Positions 56,687 through 64,000 of a stretch of DNA of 64,000 nt are shown piece by piece. The stretch is taken from NCBI RefSeq assembly GCF_019464495.1, contig NZ_CP080492.1, positions 1,984,001 to 2,048,000 of the forward strand, read 5' to 3'. Source of the stretch: Leucobacter luti (GTDB taxonomy: Bacteria > Actinomycetota > Actinomycetes > Actinomycetales > Microbacteriaceae). A program made the position numbers and the translations under genes. Below the pieces are notes generated by a model. The model did no database searches. It saw only the letters and a program-made list of their open reading frames with translations, and had not been told where the DNA came from. Numbering within the stretch: the first letter of the stretch is position 1; each line of letters opens with the position of its first letter.

Positions 56687-58932
56687 ATGTCGAAACGCCG
56701 CGGACCCCGTATGTGGGGAGCGCTCGCCGGAGGTGCAGCGCTTGCGCTCACGCTCGTCCCGCCCGTGACCGCCGCGGCGGCGGCGGAGCGTGACACGAGC
56801 GATATTACCTTCGCCTTTGTCAACGACTTCCACGGCCGAATCGATGAGAACACGGTGAAGTGGGCGGGAACGATCGAGCAGATCCGTGCAGCCGGAGGGG
56901 CGGACAACACGCTCTTTGTCAGCGCAGGCGATAACTTCGGCAACTCGCTCTATGCGTCTTCGGTGCAGCGAGATACGCCCACGATCGACGTGCTCAATGC
57001 GCTGGATCTCGACGCTTCAGCCGTGGGGAACAATGAGCTGTTTATCGGATATGACCAGTTCACGAAGTTGGCGCACGAAGCGAGGTTCCCGTTTCTTGCA
57101 GCAAACATGGTCAACGGCTCCACGGGGGAATTGGAGACCGGCGCCTACTCCGTTCACACGGTCGACGGCCTGCGAGTCGCCATCATCGGCGTCACTACGC
57201 CAGATACGCAAGTCCAGTTCCCCGCAGGGGACCCCAAGTTCCTCGCCACAATTGACACGCTCAATCGCACGGCGGAAGAGATCGAGCACCACGACCTCGC
57301 CGACCTGACAGTCGCGGTCGTACACGACGGGGGCGGATTGCAGTCGCCGCCAGCAACGGTGGACGATGAGCTTGTCCAAGGCGGTGTTCTTGCGAACCTC
57401 ATGACCCAAACATCGCCGCTGGTTGACGCGCTCTTCACCGGCCACACGCACACTCAATACGTGTACCAAGCGCCTGTCCCTGGCAGCTCTGAGCAGACCC
57501 GGCCGGTCATTCAGACTGGCTCGTTTGGCCAGATGATCGGCAAAGTGACGCTGCGCTACGACCGCGGGTCCCAAACAGTGATCTCCTCGACCGCTGAGTT
57601 GGTTCCGCGAAGCACGGTGCCGGATACTGCGTTGGTTTCGCAGTTCCCAAGAGTGGCGGCCGTCGAGCGGATCGTGGACGAGGCCCTCCTGCACGCCGAA
57701 ATGACGGGGAACACGTCGGCGGGACGGGCCACCGCCCCCATCACGACAGCGTTTAGTGGGGGCCAGGTTATCGACGGGCGCTACACGGGTGGGCTCACGG
57801 GTCAACGGACGCTGGAGTCCGCGCTCGGCACACTCGTGGCCAATATGTTCCGTGATGTGCAGCAGGATCAGGAAGTGCCCCCGCAGATCGGGCTTTCGCT
57901 CCCCAACTTCATCCGCAGCGACCTCCTCCCTGACGCGGCAGGGGACGTTCCTGTGCGGCAGATCATTGACACCTTCGGGATCCGAGACAGGATCACCTCC
58001 GCTGATATCACGGGTGCCCAGCTGAAACGGTTGCTCGAGCAGCAGTGGCAGCGAACCGCACAGGGAGAAGCACAGGGATACGTCCAGCTGGCCCTCTCGG
58101 ACAACCTCACGTATACCTATGACGACGGCAGACCGGAGGGCGATCGGATCACCTCGATCACCGTCGATGGAGAAGCGGTGGATGCCGCGCAACGCTATCG
58201 GGTGGGGCTCACGGGCGGGATCCTACTCGGCCTTGTGAACTTCCATGAGGGCTCGACACTGACGAACGTCACGGACTCGGGAATGCTCGATGTCGAAGGA
58301 TTTCAGCAGTACTTTGCCGCGTTGAGTGCGCAGACGCCGATCGCTCCGAGTTTTGTGAAGCACGGGGTCAAATTCGTCGAAGCCGAGAGATCAGCCTCAC
58401 TGCTGGCGGGGACGGAAGTTGCTGCGGGAAGCACGCTGGAGTTCGACATTTCAGAACTCGATCTGACGAGCGCTGGTGCGCCAGAGAACACTCGATTGAA
58501 CGTCGTGGTGAATGACACCGAGCTGGGCTCCGTGCAGATTGTGGATGGCGCAGCGCGAGTAACGGTTGAGGTTTCAGAGGCACTCGCGGGAACAAACGTC
58601 GTCTTGAAACTCGGAGCTGAACCGAGCGGCACGGTGGTGACTCGCCACTTCAGGGTGGCACGTGAGGCACCCGATGGCGAGCAGGAGCCGGATCCGGGGC
58701 AGAGGCCGGATCTGGATCGGACGCCTGCGCCGGACTCGAAGTATGACCATGCGGTGCGGCCACCGGGGTGCCGGGACCCGATGCGCCCAAGGCGGACGCG
58801 GGCGACCTTGCCGCAACGGGTTCTCAGCTGTTCGGCCTGCTCGCCTGCGGCGGAGTCGCCCTCGGCGCGGGCAGCACTCTGCTGGTGTCTCGCCGCGCGC
58901 TGCGGAAGCTGCATCACAGCGTGGAACCCTGA
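56687..58932 (+). pseudogene. Secreted 5'-nucleotidase-family protein with LAATG sorting signal, one apparent frameshift
   Basis: About 748 residues once repaired. Signal peptide (residues 1-33), metallophosphatase domain with VNDFHGR, AGDN and GHTHTQ, then the 5'-nucleotidase C-terminal domain (FGIRDRITSADITG, YRVGLTGG) and a stalk. The family motif GNHEFD is GNNELF here, so the His/Asp catalytic pair is missing. At 58753-58754 one G is lacking: repair gives DHAGAATGV and then LAATGS, a hydrophobic helix and RRALRKLH, a class E sortase-type anchor ending at TGA 58930. As given, the frame skips the anchor and enters the hexamer repeat. Confidence 0.8.
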
Positions 58933-58934
58933 TC

Positions 58935-58982
58935 GCAGCCGCAGCCGCAGCCGCAGCCGCAGCCGCAGCCGCAGCCGCAGCC
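58935..58982. repeat. (GCAGCC)8 hexanucleotide repeat
   Basis: Eight perfect copies directly after the repaired stop of the phosphatase gene and about 45 nt beyond the end of the convergent holin-like gene. Confidence 0.95.
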
Positions 58983-59026
58983 CCTGCGGCGGAGTCGCCT
59001 GCGGCGTATGCGGAGTATATGACCGC

Positions 59027-59434
59027 CTACCGCCCGCGCTTCTTCTTGGTGCCGAGGAGGCTGTTCATGATGCCGGAGAGGATCGAGAGCACGAGCGCAG
59101 CGAGCACGCCCCACCAGAAGCTCTCCACCTGCAGGCCGAAGCCCGCAAGGCTGCTGATCCAGGCCACCACGGCAATCATGATGCCGTTCACGATGAGTCC
59201 GAACAGACCAAACGTAATGATGTAGAGCGGGATCGATACGAACCGCACCACTCGCCCGAGTGTGCCGTTCACGAGACCGAACACGAGCGCGACGAGCAGC
59301 AGTGTGATCAGATGTCCGTAGGCGTCGGTTTCGATCGCCTTGATCCAGACGCCGTGGTCACCATTGCCGCCAACGATGAGCGTGGTGAGCCACAGCGCGA
59401 ACGCGCTGACGAGTACCCGGATGATCGATCGCAT
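59027..59434 (-). CDS. Phage holin family membrane protein (PF04020-like)
   Basis: 135 residues, four transmembrane helices, short loops, Lys/Arg tail (TKKKRGR). Pattern IIRVLVSAFALWLTTLIVGG and ITLLLVALVFGLVNGTLG is typical of the small four-helix holin-like family widely present on bacterial chromosomes; not evidence of a prophage. The ATG at 59434 lies 6 nt after CAGAAT, with AGAGG nearby. Confidence 0.88.
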   Translation of the reverse strand: MRSIIRVLVSAFALWLTTLIVGGNGDHGVWIKAIETDAYGHLITLLLVALVFGLVNGTLGRVVRFVSIPLYIITFGLFGLIVNGIMIAVVAWISSLAGFGLQVESFWWGVLAALVLSILSGIMNSLLGTKKKRGR

Positions 59435-59450
59435 ACCTCTATTCTGACAC

Positions 59451-59492
59451 CTGGAGCTGGAGCTGGAGCTGGAGCTGGAGCTGGAGCTGGAG
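59451..59492. repeat. (CTGGAG)7 hexanucleotide repeat upstream of the holin-like gene
   Basis: Seven perfect copies ending 17 nt before the holin-like ATG on its promoter side. Copy number could alter the -35 region. Confidence 0.95.
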
Positions 59493-59726
59493 CGTGACAC
59501 TGCGCGCTCTGCGCAGCCTGCGTTCGCTGCGCGGCGTGTTCCCCCAGCGCGGGTGCAGTTGGCCTTCCCCGAGGGCAGCCGCCCCGCCTGTTCACAGTGC
59601 GGACACCGCTGGGTCGCCGCCCGGTTACTCGCCAGCCGCGGCGTGGCCACCCCGAGTTGCTGGGATGGTTCAGGCCCCGTTGTGCGCGGGGCGCGAACCT
59701 CTGCACTACTCAAGCGAAGGAATGCA

Positions 59727-62420
59727 ATGTCCCAGTCAAACCCCGCGGCGCGTGCGAGACGGGGCGGCATCGCCGTTGCCGTTGCCACACTGCTCGGTGG
59801 CAGTCTGCTCATCCCGACCGCGGCGTCAGCGACGCCGGAGGTGCCGGCCGCTCCGCTCGTGAGCACCGGTACGTCGTGGCAGTATCTCGACGACAACACC
59901 GATCCGGCACGCGGCGACGCGAACGTCCGATCGTGGGTCGCCCCCGAATACGACGATACGAACTGGAAGACCGCTGCGGGCGGCTTCGGAGTGAAGAACA
60001 ATAAGCTCGTCGCGGTCGGCCCCTACACGCCGGCCACGAAGTTGGAGCACTACATTGACGGTGCGGCTGCGCCGACGATCCCGAGCTACTTCTTCCGCAC
60101 GAGCTTCGATCTCGACGCCGGCGTCGCGGAGCAGGTCGCCTCGCTCACGAGCACTGTGATCTACGACGACGCTCTCGTCGTGTGGATCAACGGCACGAAG
60201 GTCGCGAGCTACGAGGATCAGCGGATCACCGAGACGACGAACCTCGAGTATGCGGGCAACAGCAATGGGGACCCCGTCTCGAGCACGTTCTCTGCGAGTG
60301 GTGAGCTGCTGCACGACGGCGAAAACACGATCGCTGTGGCGCTCTACCAGGATCGCGCGAGCTCGTCCGATGCGTATTTCGACATGTCAACGCTCACGCT
60401 CACGGCCGCAGGGCAGCCCGGTCAGGTTGTCGACGTGCCGCCGACGCGCGTGATCCTCACGCCCACTGAAACACCCGAGACATCGCAGTCGTTCTCGTGG
60501 CTGGCAGGCGATGCGAGTCACAACATCGGGCAGGTCGAAATCGGGCTCGCTGCTGGCGGAGACACCCGCACCGTTGACGCTTACGCCGCAGGCGTGGTCA
60601 ACGGCAACCCGAATCAGCACTTCTCGGCGACGGTTGACGGGCTCGCTCCGGGCACCGACTACCGCTACCGAGTCGGACTGCCGGGCAGTTGGAGCGAGTG
60701 GATCGAATTCGGTACCGCGGATCCCGCTGAGACCGATTTCCAGTTCATCTACTACGGTGACGCGCAGATCGGCCTGGATACCACGTGGCCCGAGGTTGTT
60801 CGCCAGGCGGAGGAGCGCACCACGAACTCGATCGGTTCAGTGCACGCCGGAGACCTCATTGATTCCTCCAGCAATGAGACGCAGTGGCTCAACTGGTTCA
60901 AGGGTATGAAAACCTCAGCCGCGACGACCAACGTCATGGCCGCGCCTGGCAACCATGAATATACGGGCGACAAGCTCCTCTCTGCGTGGAAGGCGAACTT
61001 CGAGTATCCGCGCAACCAGCCGAAGCTTGAGACAATTGGTGCGCTTGCCGAGCTTGCGCAGGGCGACACCGAAGAAGCGCGTCAGGCAGCAGCCTACTTT
61101 GCGCACTGGGCCGAGTTCGCCGCCGAGACGGTGTATTACACGGACTACCAGGGCGTCCGCTTCATCACGCTGAATGCGACGCGCGACACGACCTTCCTCA
61201 CCCCGAACGGCCTCCCGGCGTGTGCAGCAGCGACCTGCCCATCGAAGCAGGTGGCGAGCCTGTGGACGCAGTACCAGGCGGCCTGGCTCGACTTTATCCT
61301 GTCGGAGAGCCCGTCTCAGTGGAATGTGGTCACGTTCCACCAGCCCGTGTTCTCCACGTCAGCTGGACGGGATGAGCCCGAACTGCGCAAGCGATGGGTG
61401 CCGGTCTTTGAGAAGCACAACATCGACCTGGTTCTCATGGGCCATGACCACACTTACGGGCGCGGTTTCGTGAATGAGACTGCGACGGATGTGCCAGGGA
61501 TCACGTCTGGTCCCGTCTACGCAGTGTCGAACTCTGGTGCAAAGCACTACGACCTCGCCCCGGAGAAGGACAATGTGTGGACGAACAACGGTGCGACGCA
61601 GGTGCTGCGTGGCGAAGGCGTCACCACCTATCAGGTGGTTGACGTCAGCTCGGATCAGCTCGTTTACCGCTCCTACCTGGCCGAAAAGACCGCGAACTCC
61701 ACGACGGACAAGGCTGTCGGGGATCTGTACGACGAGTTCACCATCACGAAGTACGCCACTGGGGCAAAGTACGTGACTGAGGCCGGCGTTGACATTCCTG
61801 CTGGTCCTGCGCTGCAGGTCTCGGCAGGCTCGGTTGCTGCAGGATCCAAAGTGACGCTGACGGGTTCTGGATTCGTTGCAGGATCCGAGGTCGAGGTGGA
61901 GCTGCGCTCCGAGCCCGTCTCGCTCGGAGGCGCAACCGTTGCCGCTGATGGGTCATTTGCGCTCACCGCGACCGTGCCTGCGGCAACGCCCGCCGGTGAA
62001 CACCAGCTCGTGGTGATCCTGCCCAATGGCGCAGAGGTGGCGACCGCGCTGACTGTGACCCCCGCGGTTGACGGCGGCACTGACGGTGGCACCGATGGCG
62101 GCTCGACCGACGGCAGCACCGACGGCGGCACTGACGGCGGCACTGACGGCGGCACTGATGGTGGCACTGATGGTGGCACCGATGGCAGCACTGATGGTGG
62201 CTCGACTGACGGTGGCACCGATGGCGGCTCGACCGATGGGGATGCCGGCACCGGCACGCCAAGCGCGCCAGGTGGCCCGAATGGCACCGGCGCGAAGGAC
62301 GGAACGCTCGCGACCACGGGTGGCGTCGTACTGCCGCTGGTGCTCGGGGGTGCGTGCCTGCTGATCGCCGGTGCGGCCATCGTGCTGGCACGCCGACGTG
62401 AGGTGAGCCGCGAGAGCTAA
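59727..62420 (+). CDS. Secreted metallophosphoesterase (purple acid phosphatase-like) with LATTG anchor
   Basis: 897 residues. Signal peptide to about residue 35, an N-terminal beta domain, a fibronectin-like domain (about 235-335), then the phosphoesterase domain with GDAQIG, HAGDLID, GNHEYTG, FHQPVF and GHDHTYGR: all metal and catalytic positions present. A beta module and a Gly/Asp/Thr/Ser repeat stalk lead to LATTGG, a hydrophobic helix and RRRE, a wall-sorting signal. Likely extracellular phosphomonoesterase. ATG chosen at 59727; upstream in-frame codons are unconserved. GCGAAGGA precedes. Confidence 0.92.
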   Translation: MSQSNPAARARRGGIAVAVATLLGGSLLIPTAASATPEVPAAPLVSTGTSWQYLDDNTDPARGDANVRSWVAPEYDDTNWKTAAGGFGVKNNKLVAVGPYTPATKLEHYIDGAAAPTIPSYFFRTSFDLDAGVAEQVASLTSTVIYDDALVVWINGTKVASYEDQRITETTNLEYAGNSNGDPVSSTFSASGELLHDGENTIAVALYQDRASSSDAYFDMSTLTLTAAGQPGQVVDVPPTRVILTPTETPETSQSFSWLAGDASHNIGQVEIGLAAGGDTRTVDAYAAGVVNGNPNQHFSATVDGLAPGTDYRYRVGLPGSWSEWIEFGTADPAETDFQFIYYGDAQIGLDTTWPEVVRQAEERTTNSIGSVHAGDLIDSSSNETQWLNWFKGMKTSAATTNVMAAPGNHEYTGDKLLSAWKANFEYPRNQPKLETIGALAELAQGDTEEARQAAAYFAHWAEFAAETVYYTDYQGVRFITLNATRDTTFLTPNGLPACAAATCPSKQVASLWTQYQAAWLDFILSESPSQWNVVTFHQPVFSTSAGRDEPELRKRWVPVFEKHNIDLVLMGHDHTYGRGFVNETATDVPGITSGPVYAVSNSGAKHYDLAPEKDNVWTNNGATQVLRGEGVTTYQVVDVSSDQLVYRSYLAEKTANSTTDKAVGDLYDEFTITKYATGAKYVTEAGVDIPAGPALQVSAGSVAAGSKVTLTGSGFVAGSEVEVELRSEPVSLGGATVAADGSFALTATVPAATPAGEHQLVVILPNGAEVATALTVTPAVDGGTDGGTDGGSTDGSTDGGTDGGTDGGTDGGTDGGTDGSTDGGSTDGGTDGGSTDGDAGTGTPSAPGGPNGTGAKDGTLATTGGVVLPLVLGGACLLIAGAAIVLARRREVSRES
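62068..62242. repeat. 12-bp period coding repeat (D-G-G-T/S)
   Basis: About fourteen copies of a GGCACTGACGGT-like unit encoding the GG(T/S)D stalk of the phosphoesterase. In-frame, so changes alter stalk length only. Confidence 0.9.
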
Positions 62421-62448
62421 TCCGCACTCCTGCGCGCCACGGCTCAGC

Positions 62449-62499
62449 GCAGCAGCAGGCCCCCACACGGATCCCATCCGGGTGGGGGCCTGCTGCTGC
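62449..62499 (+). terminator. Terminator of the phosphoesterase gene
   Basis: 18-bp perfect stem (62449-62466 with 62482-62499), 15-nt loop, 28 nt after the stop. Confidence 0.8.
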
Positions 62500-62711
62500 G
62501 TCCTGCCTGCCCCGCACCCCACCCGGAGCGGGCAGGTGCTTTCGCCGCCTGGAAGTTCTCCGAAGTGCGCAACGCCGCCATGCATTCCATCGTTCAGAGT
62601 GCGAGAAGGTGAGCGGGAGGGCGGGCTGAGGTCGGGCTGCGGGGGACTGCGGGCGGCATCGCAAGGCAGACATGTGAATTACAGCGGTGTAATTTCGGAG
62701 AAAAGTTCGAG

Positions 62712-62720
62712 TTATCCACA
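62712..62720 (+). promoter_or_regulatory. Perfect DnaA box upstream of hisC
   Basis: TTATCCACA. Confidence 0.55.
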
Positions 62721-62776
62721 CATCTCTCCCCAGACTGTGCACAATGTTCGGCACGTGTGTTCTAAATAACGAGAAG

Positions 62777-62785
62777 TTATCCACA
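62777..62785 (+). promoter_or_regulatory. Second perfect DnaA box upstream of hisC
   Basis: TTATCCACA, 65 nt after the first. Confidence 0.55.
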
Positions 62786-62904
62786 GAATCGGGCACGCCT
62801 GGGGAAAACTGTGGAGAACTCGCGCTCGCCTGCGTGCGCCCCGGCCGGCGCGCACGCACAGGGACTCCACACGCGTGTATCCCCGCTCGGAGATACCCCC
62901 TCAG

Positions 62905-62910
62905 TACACT
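62905..62910 (+). promoter_or_regulatory. -10 element for the hisC-like gene (leaderless)
   Basis: TACACT, then 8 nt, then the ATG at 62919. Confidence 0.5.
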
Positions 62911-62918
62911 GGGACCCT

Positions 62919-64000
62919 ATGAGCGACAACGCATTGCCGCCGGTGCGGCTCCGCGCCGATGTGCTCGCTGTACCCGCCTACCGGCAGGGTGCGGCGCCGT
63001 CGGCAGCCGGATTCAAACTCTCCAGCAACGAGAATCCGTTCGCCCCGCTCCCAGGAGTGGCAGACGCCATCGCCTCCCGCGGCGACGTGAACCGCTACGC
63101 CGCGGCCGCAATGCCTGAGCTGCGCGCAGCAATCGGCGCTGAGTTTGGGGCCTCAGGCGAATACGTGCACCTCGCGGCGGGCTCCGTTGCGATCCTCTAC
63201 CAGCTCGTGCACGCCGCGGCAGGCCACGGCGACAGCTATATGTATGCCTGGCCGAGCTTCGAGGCGTACCCGTCACTCGGACTCGCCTCCGGCGCGACAC
63301 CCGCAGGTATTGCCCTCACGGCCACCGCGGAACACGATCTGGACGCGATGGCCGACGCCATCACGGAGCGCACCCGCGTCATCCTGCTGTGCACTCCCAA
63401 CAACCCCACCGGCCCCGCCCTGCGCCGTGCCGACTTCGATCGCTTCATGGCGCGTGTCCCCAGCGACACGCTCGTCGTGCTCGACGAGGCCTACCGCGAG
63501 TTCGTCACGGATCCGGCAGCGGTGCGCGGCGAAGATGTGCTGAGCGCGCACCCCAACCTCGTCGTGCTGCGCACCTTCTCGAAGGCATACGGCCTTGCCG
63601 GCCTCCGGATTGGCTACGGCGTCGGCGATCCGGCCATCTTCCGCGCGGCAGCGAGTGTCGCGATCCCGCTCTCCGTGACCGGGATCGCCGAGAGTGCCGC
63701 CCTGGCCTCACTCACTCCCGAGGCCCGCGAGGTGCACACGGAGCGAGTAGCCGCCATCGTGGATCGCCGCGACCGGCTCGTCGCAGGCCTGCGCGAGCTC
63801 GGGATCACGGTGCCAGATGCCCAGGGCAACTTCGTCTGGATCCCGGAGGCCGCGGACCTCGGCACTCCCGACGCCGCAGCCGGTGTCCCAGACGCCCTCG
63901 CGCTCGCCGCAGCGTTCGCTGCAGTCGGCACCCTCGTGCGGCCATTCGCGGGCAAGGGTGTTCGAATTTCAGTCGGCGAGGAAGACAGCCTCGCCCTCAT
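62919..64000 (+). CDS. hisC: Histidinol-phosphate / aromatic aminotransferase, 3' truncated by window
   Basis: At least 360 residues; the frame is open to the window edge. PLP-dependent fold type I: SNENPFAPLPG at the start, CTPNNPTGP, DEAYREFV and the PLP Lys222 in TFSKAYGLAGLRIGYG. Intact as far as seen. HisC and aromatic-amino-acid aminotransferase cannot be separated by eye; the isolated location outside a his operon favours the broad aromatic (Pat-like) type. Confidence 0.88.
   Translation, partial: MSDNALPPVRLRADVLAVPAYRQGAAPSAAGFKLSSNENPFAPLPGVADAIASRGDVNRYAAAAMPELRAAIGAEFGASGEYVHLAAGSVAILYQLVHAAAGHGDSYMYAWPSFEAYPSLGLASGATPAGIALTATAEHDLDAMADAITERTRVILLCTPNNPTGPALRRADFDRFMARVPSDTLVVLDEAYREFVTDPAAVRGEDVLSAHPNLVVLRTFSKAYGLAGLRIGYGVGDPAIFRAAASVAIPLSVTGIAESAALASLTPEAREVHTERVAAIVDRRDRLVAGLRELGITVPDAQGNFVWIPEAADLGTPDAAAGVPDALALAAAFAAVGTLVRPFAGKGVRISVGEEDSLAL

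Larger units (their letters stand above)
62421..62918. other. Gap between phosphoesterase and hisC-like gene
   Basis: 498 nt without a gene. Holds the terminator at 62449-62499, two perfect DnaA boxes (62712-62720, 62777-62785) with a partial box near 62810, and the hisC promoter. Confidence 0.7.

Noticed and set aside
58753..59241. C-terminal extension of the 56687 phosphatase with Arg-Ser repeats
   Set aside because: These residues come from reading the (GCAGCC)8 tract in a shifted frame. Restoring one base gives a normal LAATG anchor and stop at 58932.
59027..59434. Prophage remnant because of a holin-like protein
   Set aside because: This holin-like family is common on bacterial chromosomes, and no endolysin, terminase or integrase is present.
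56484..59726. PHO box control of the two surface phosphatases
   Set aside because: No convincing GTTCACC direct repeat was found upstream of either gene.

Overview
This is a high-GC window from an actinobacterial chromosome, most likely family Microbacteriaceae and Leucobacter-like. That placement is an inference from gene order and protein style, not from a database search. It covers the replication-origin neighbourhood: dnaA, dnaN, recF, a DUF721 gene, gyrB, gyrA and a DUF3566 gene run leftward from about 31.3 kb, while rpmH, rnpA, yidD, yidC, jag, rsmG, parA and parB run rightward from about 31.6 kb. DnaA boxes sit in the dnaA-dnaN and dnaA-rpmH gaps, and parS sites are scattered around them. 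No insertion sequence, prophage, CRISPR array or defence island was found.

Layout. 0-2.4 kb: an SDR oxidoreductase, a Tat/lipoprotein agmatine-deiminase-like protein and tRNA-Leu. 2.5-11.8 kb: the fhaA-fhaB-pstP-rodA-pbpA-pknA-pknB growth-control operon. 11.8-13.7 kb: trpG/pabA, a 52-residue membrane protein and a class E sortase, divergent from crgA. 13.9-20.7 kb: rhomboid protease, cyclophilin, an unknown helical membrane protein, a Nudix hydrolase, an alpha/beta hydrolase and a sensor kinase-response regulator-DUF4097 operon. 21.1-21.4 kb: tRNA-Ala and tRNA-Ile. 21.5-36.6 kb: the replication, ribosome, membrane-insertion and partition core. 36.6-45.7 kb: an SRPBCC protein, trxA-trxB, a DUF6049 protein, pcnA, and mshB, ino1 and mshA, a likely mycothiol precursor cluster. 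45.9-47.5 kb: a heavily frameshifted FAD-binding dehydrogenase. 47.7-51.4 kb: rpsF-ssb-rpsR-rplI and dnaB. 51.6-64 kb: small membrane proteins, an LssY-C protein, purB, a low-molecular-weight tyrosine phosphatase, two large secreted metallophosphatases with LAxTG sorting signals on either side of a holin-like gene, and a truncated HisC-type aminotransferase.

How the genes connect. The kinases PknA/PknB, phosphatase PstP and FHA readers sit in one operon with the RodA/PBP2 cell-wall pair. The class E sortase could anchor the two LAxTG phosphatases about 45 kb away. ino1, mshA and mshB would supply mycothiol precursors, while TrxA/TrxB form a parallel thiol system.

Two general properties stand out. 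First, at least thirteen genes have a TANNNT -10 element only 6-8 nt before the start codon, which predicts leaderless mRNAs. Second, six genes are broken by a total of eleven apparent single-base losses, nearly all in short G/C runs. In every case, restoring the missing bases gives a full-length family member whose length is an exact multiple of three. This looks more like sequence error than gene decay, and such genes should be read as probably intact until checked.
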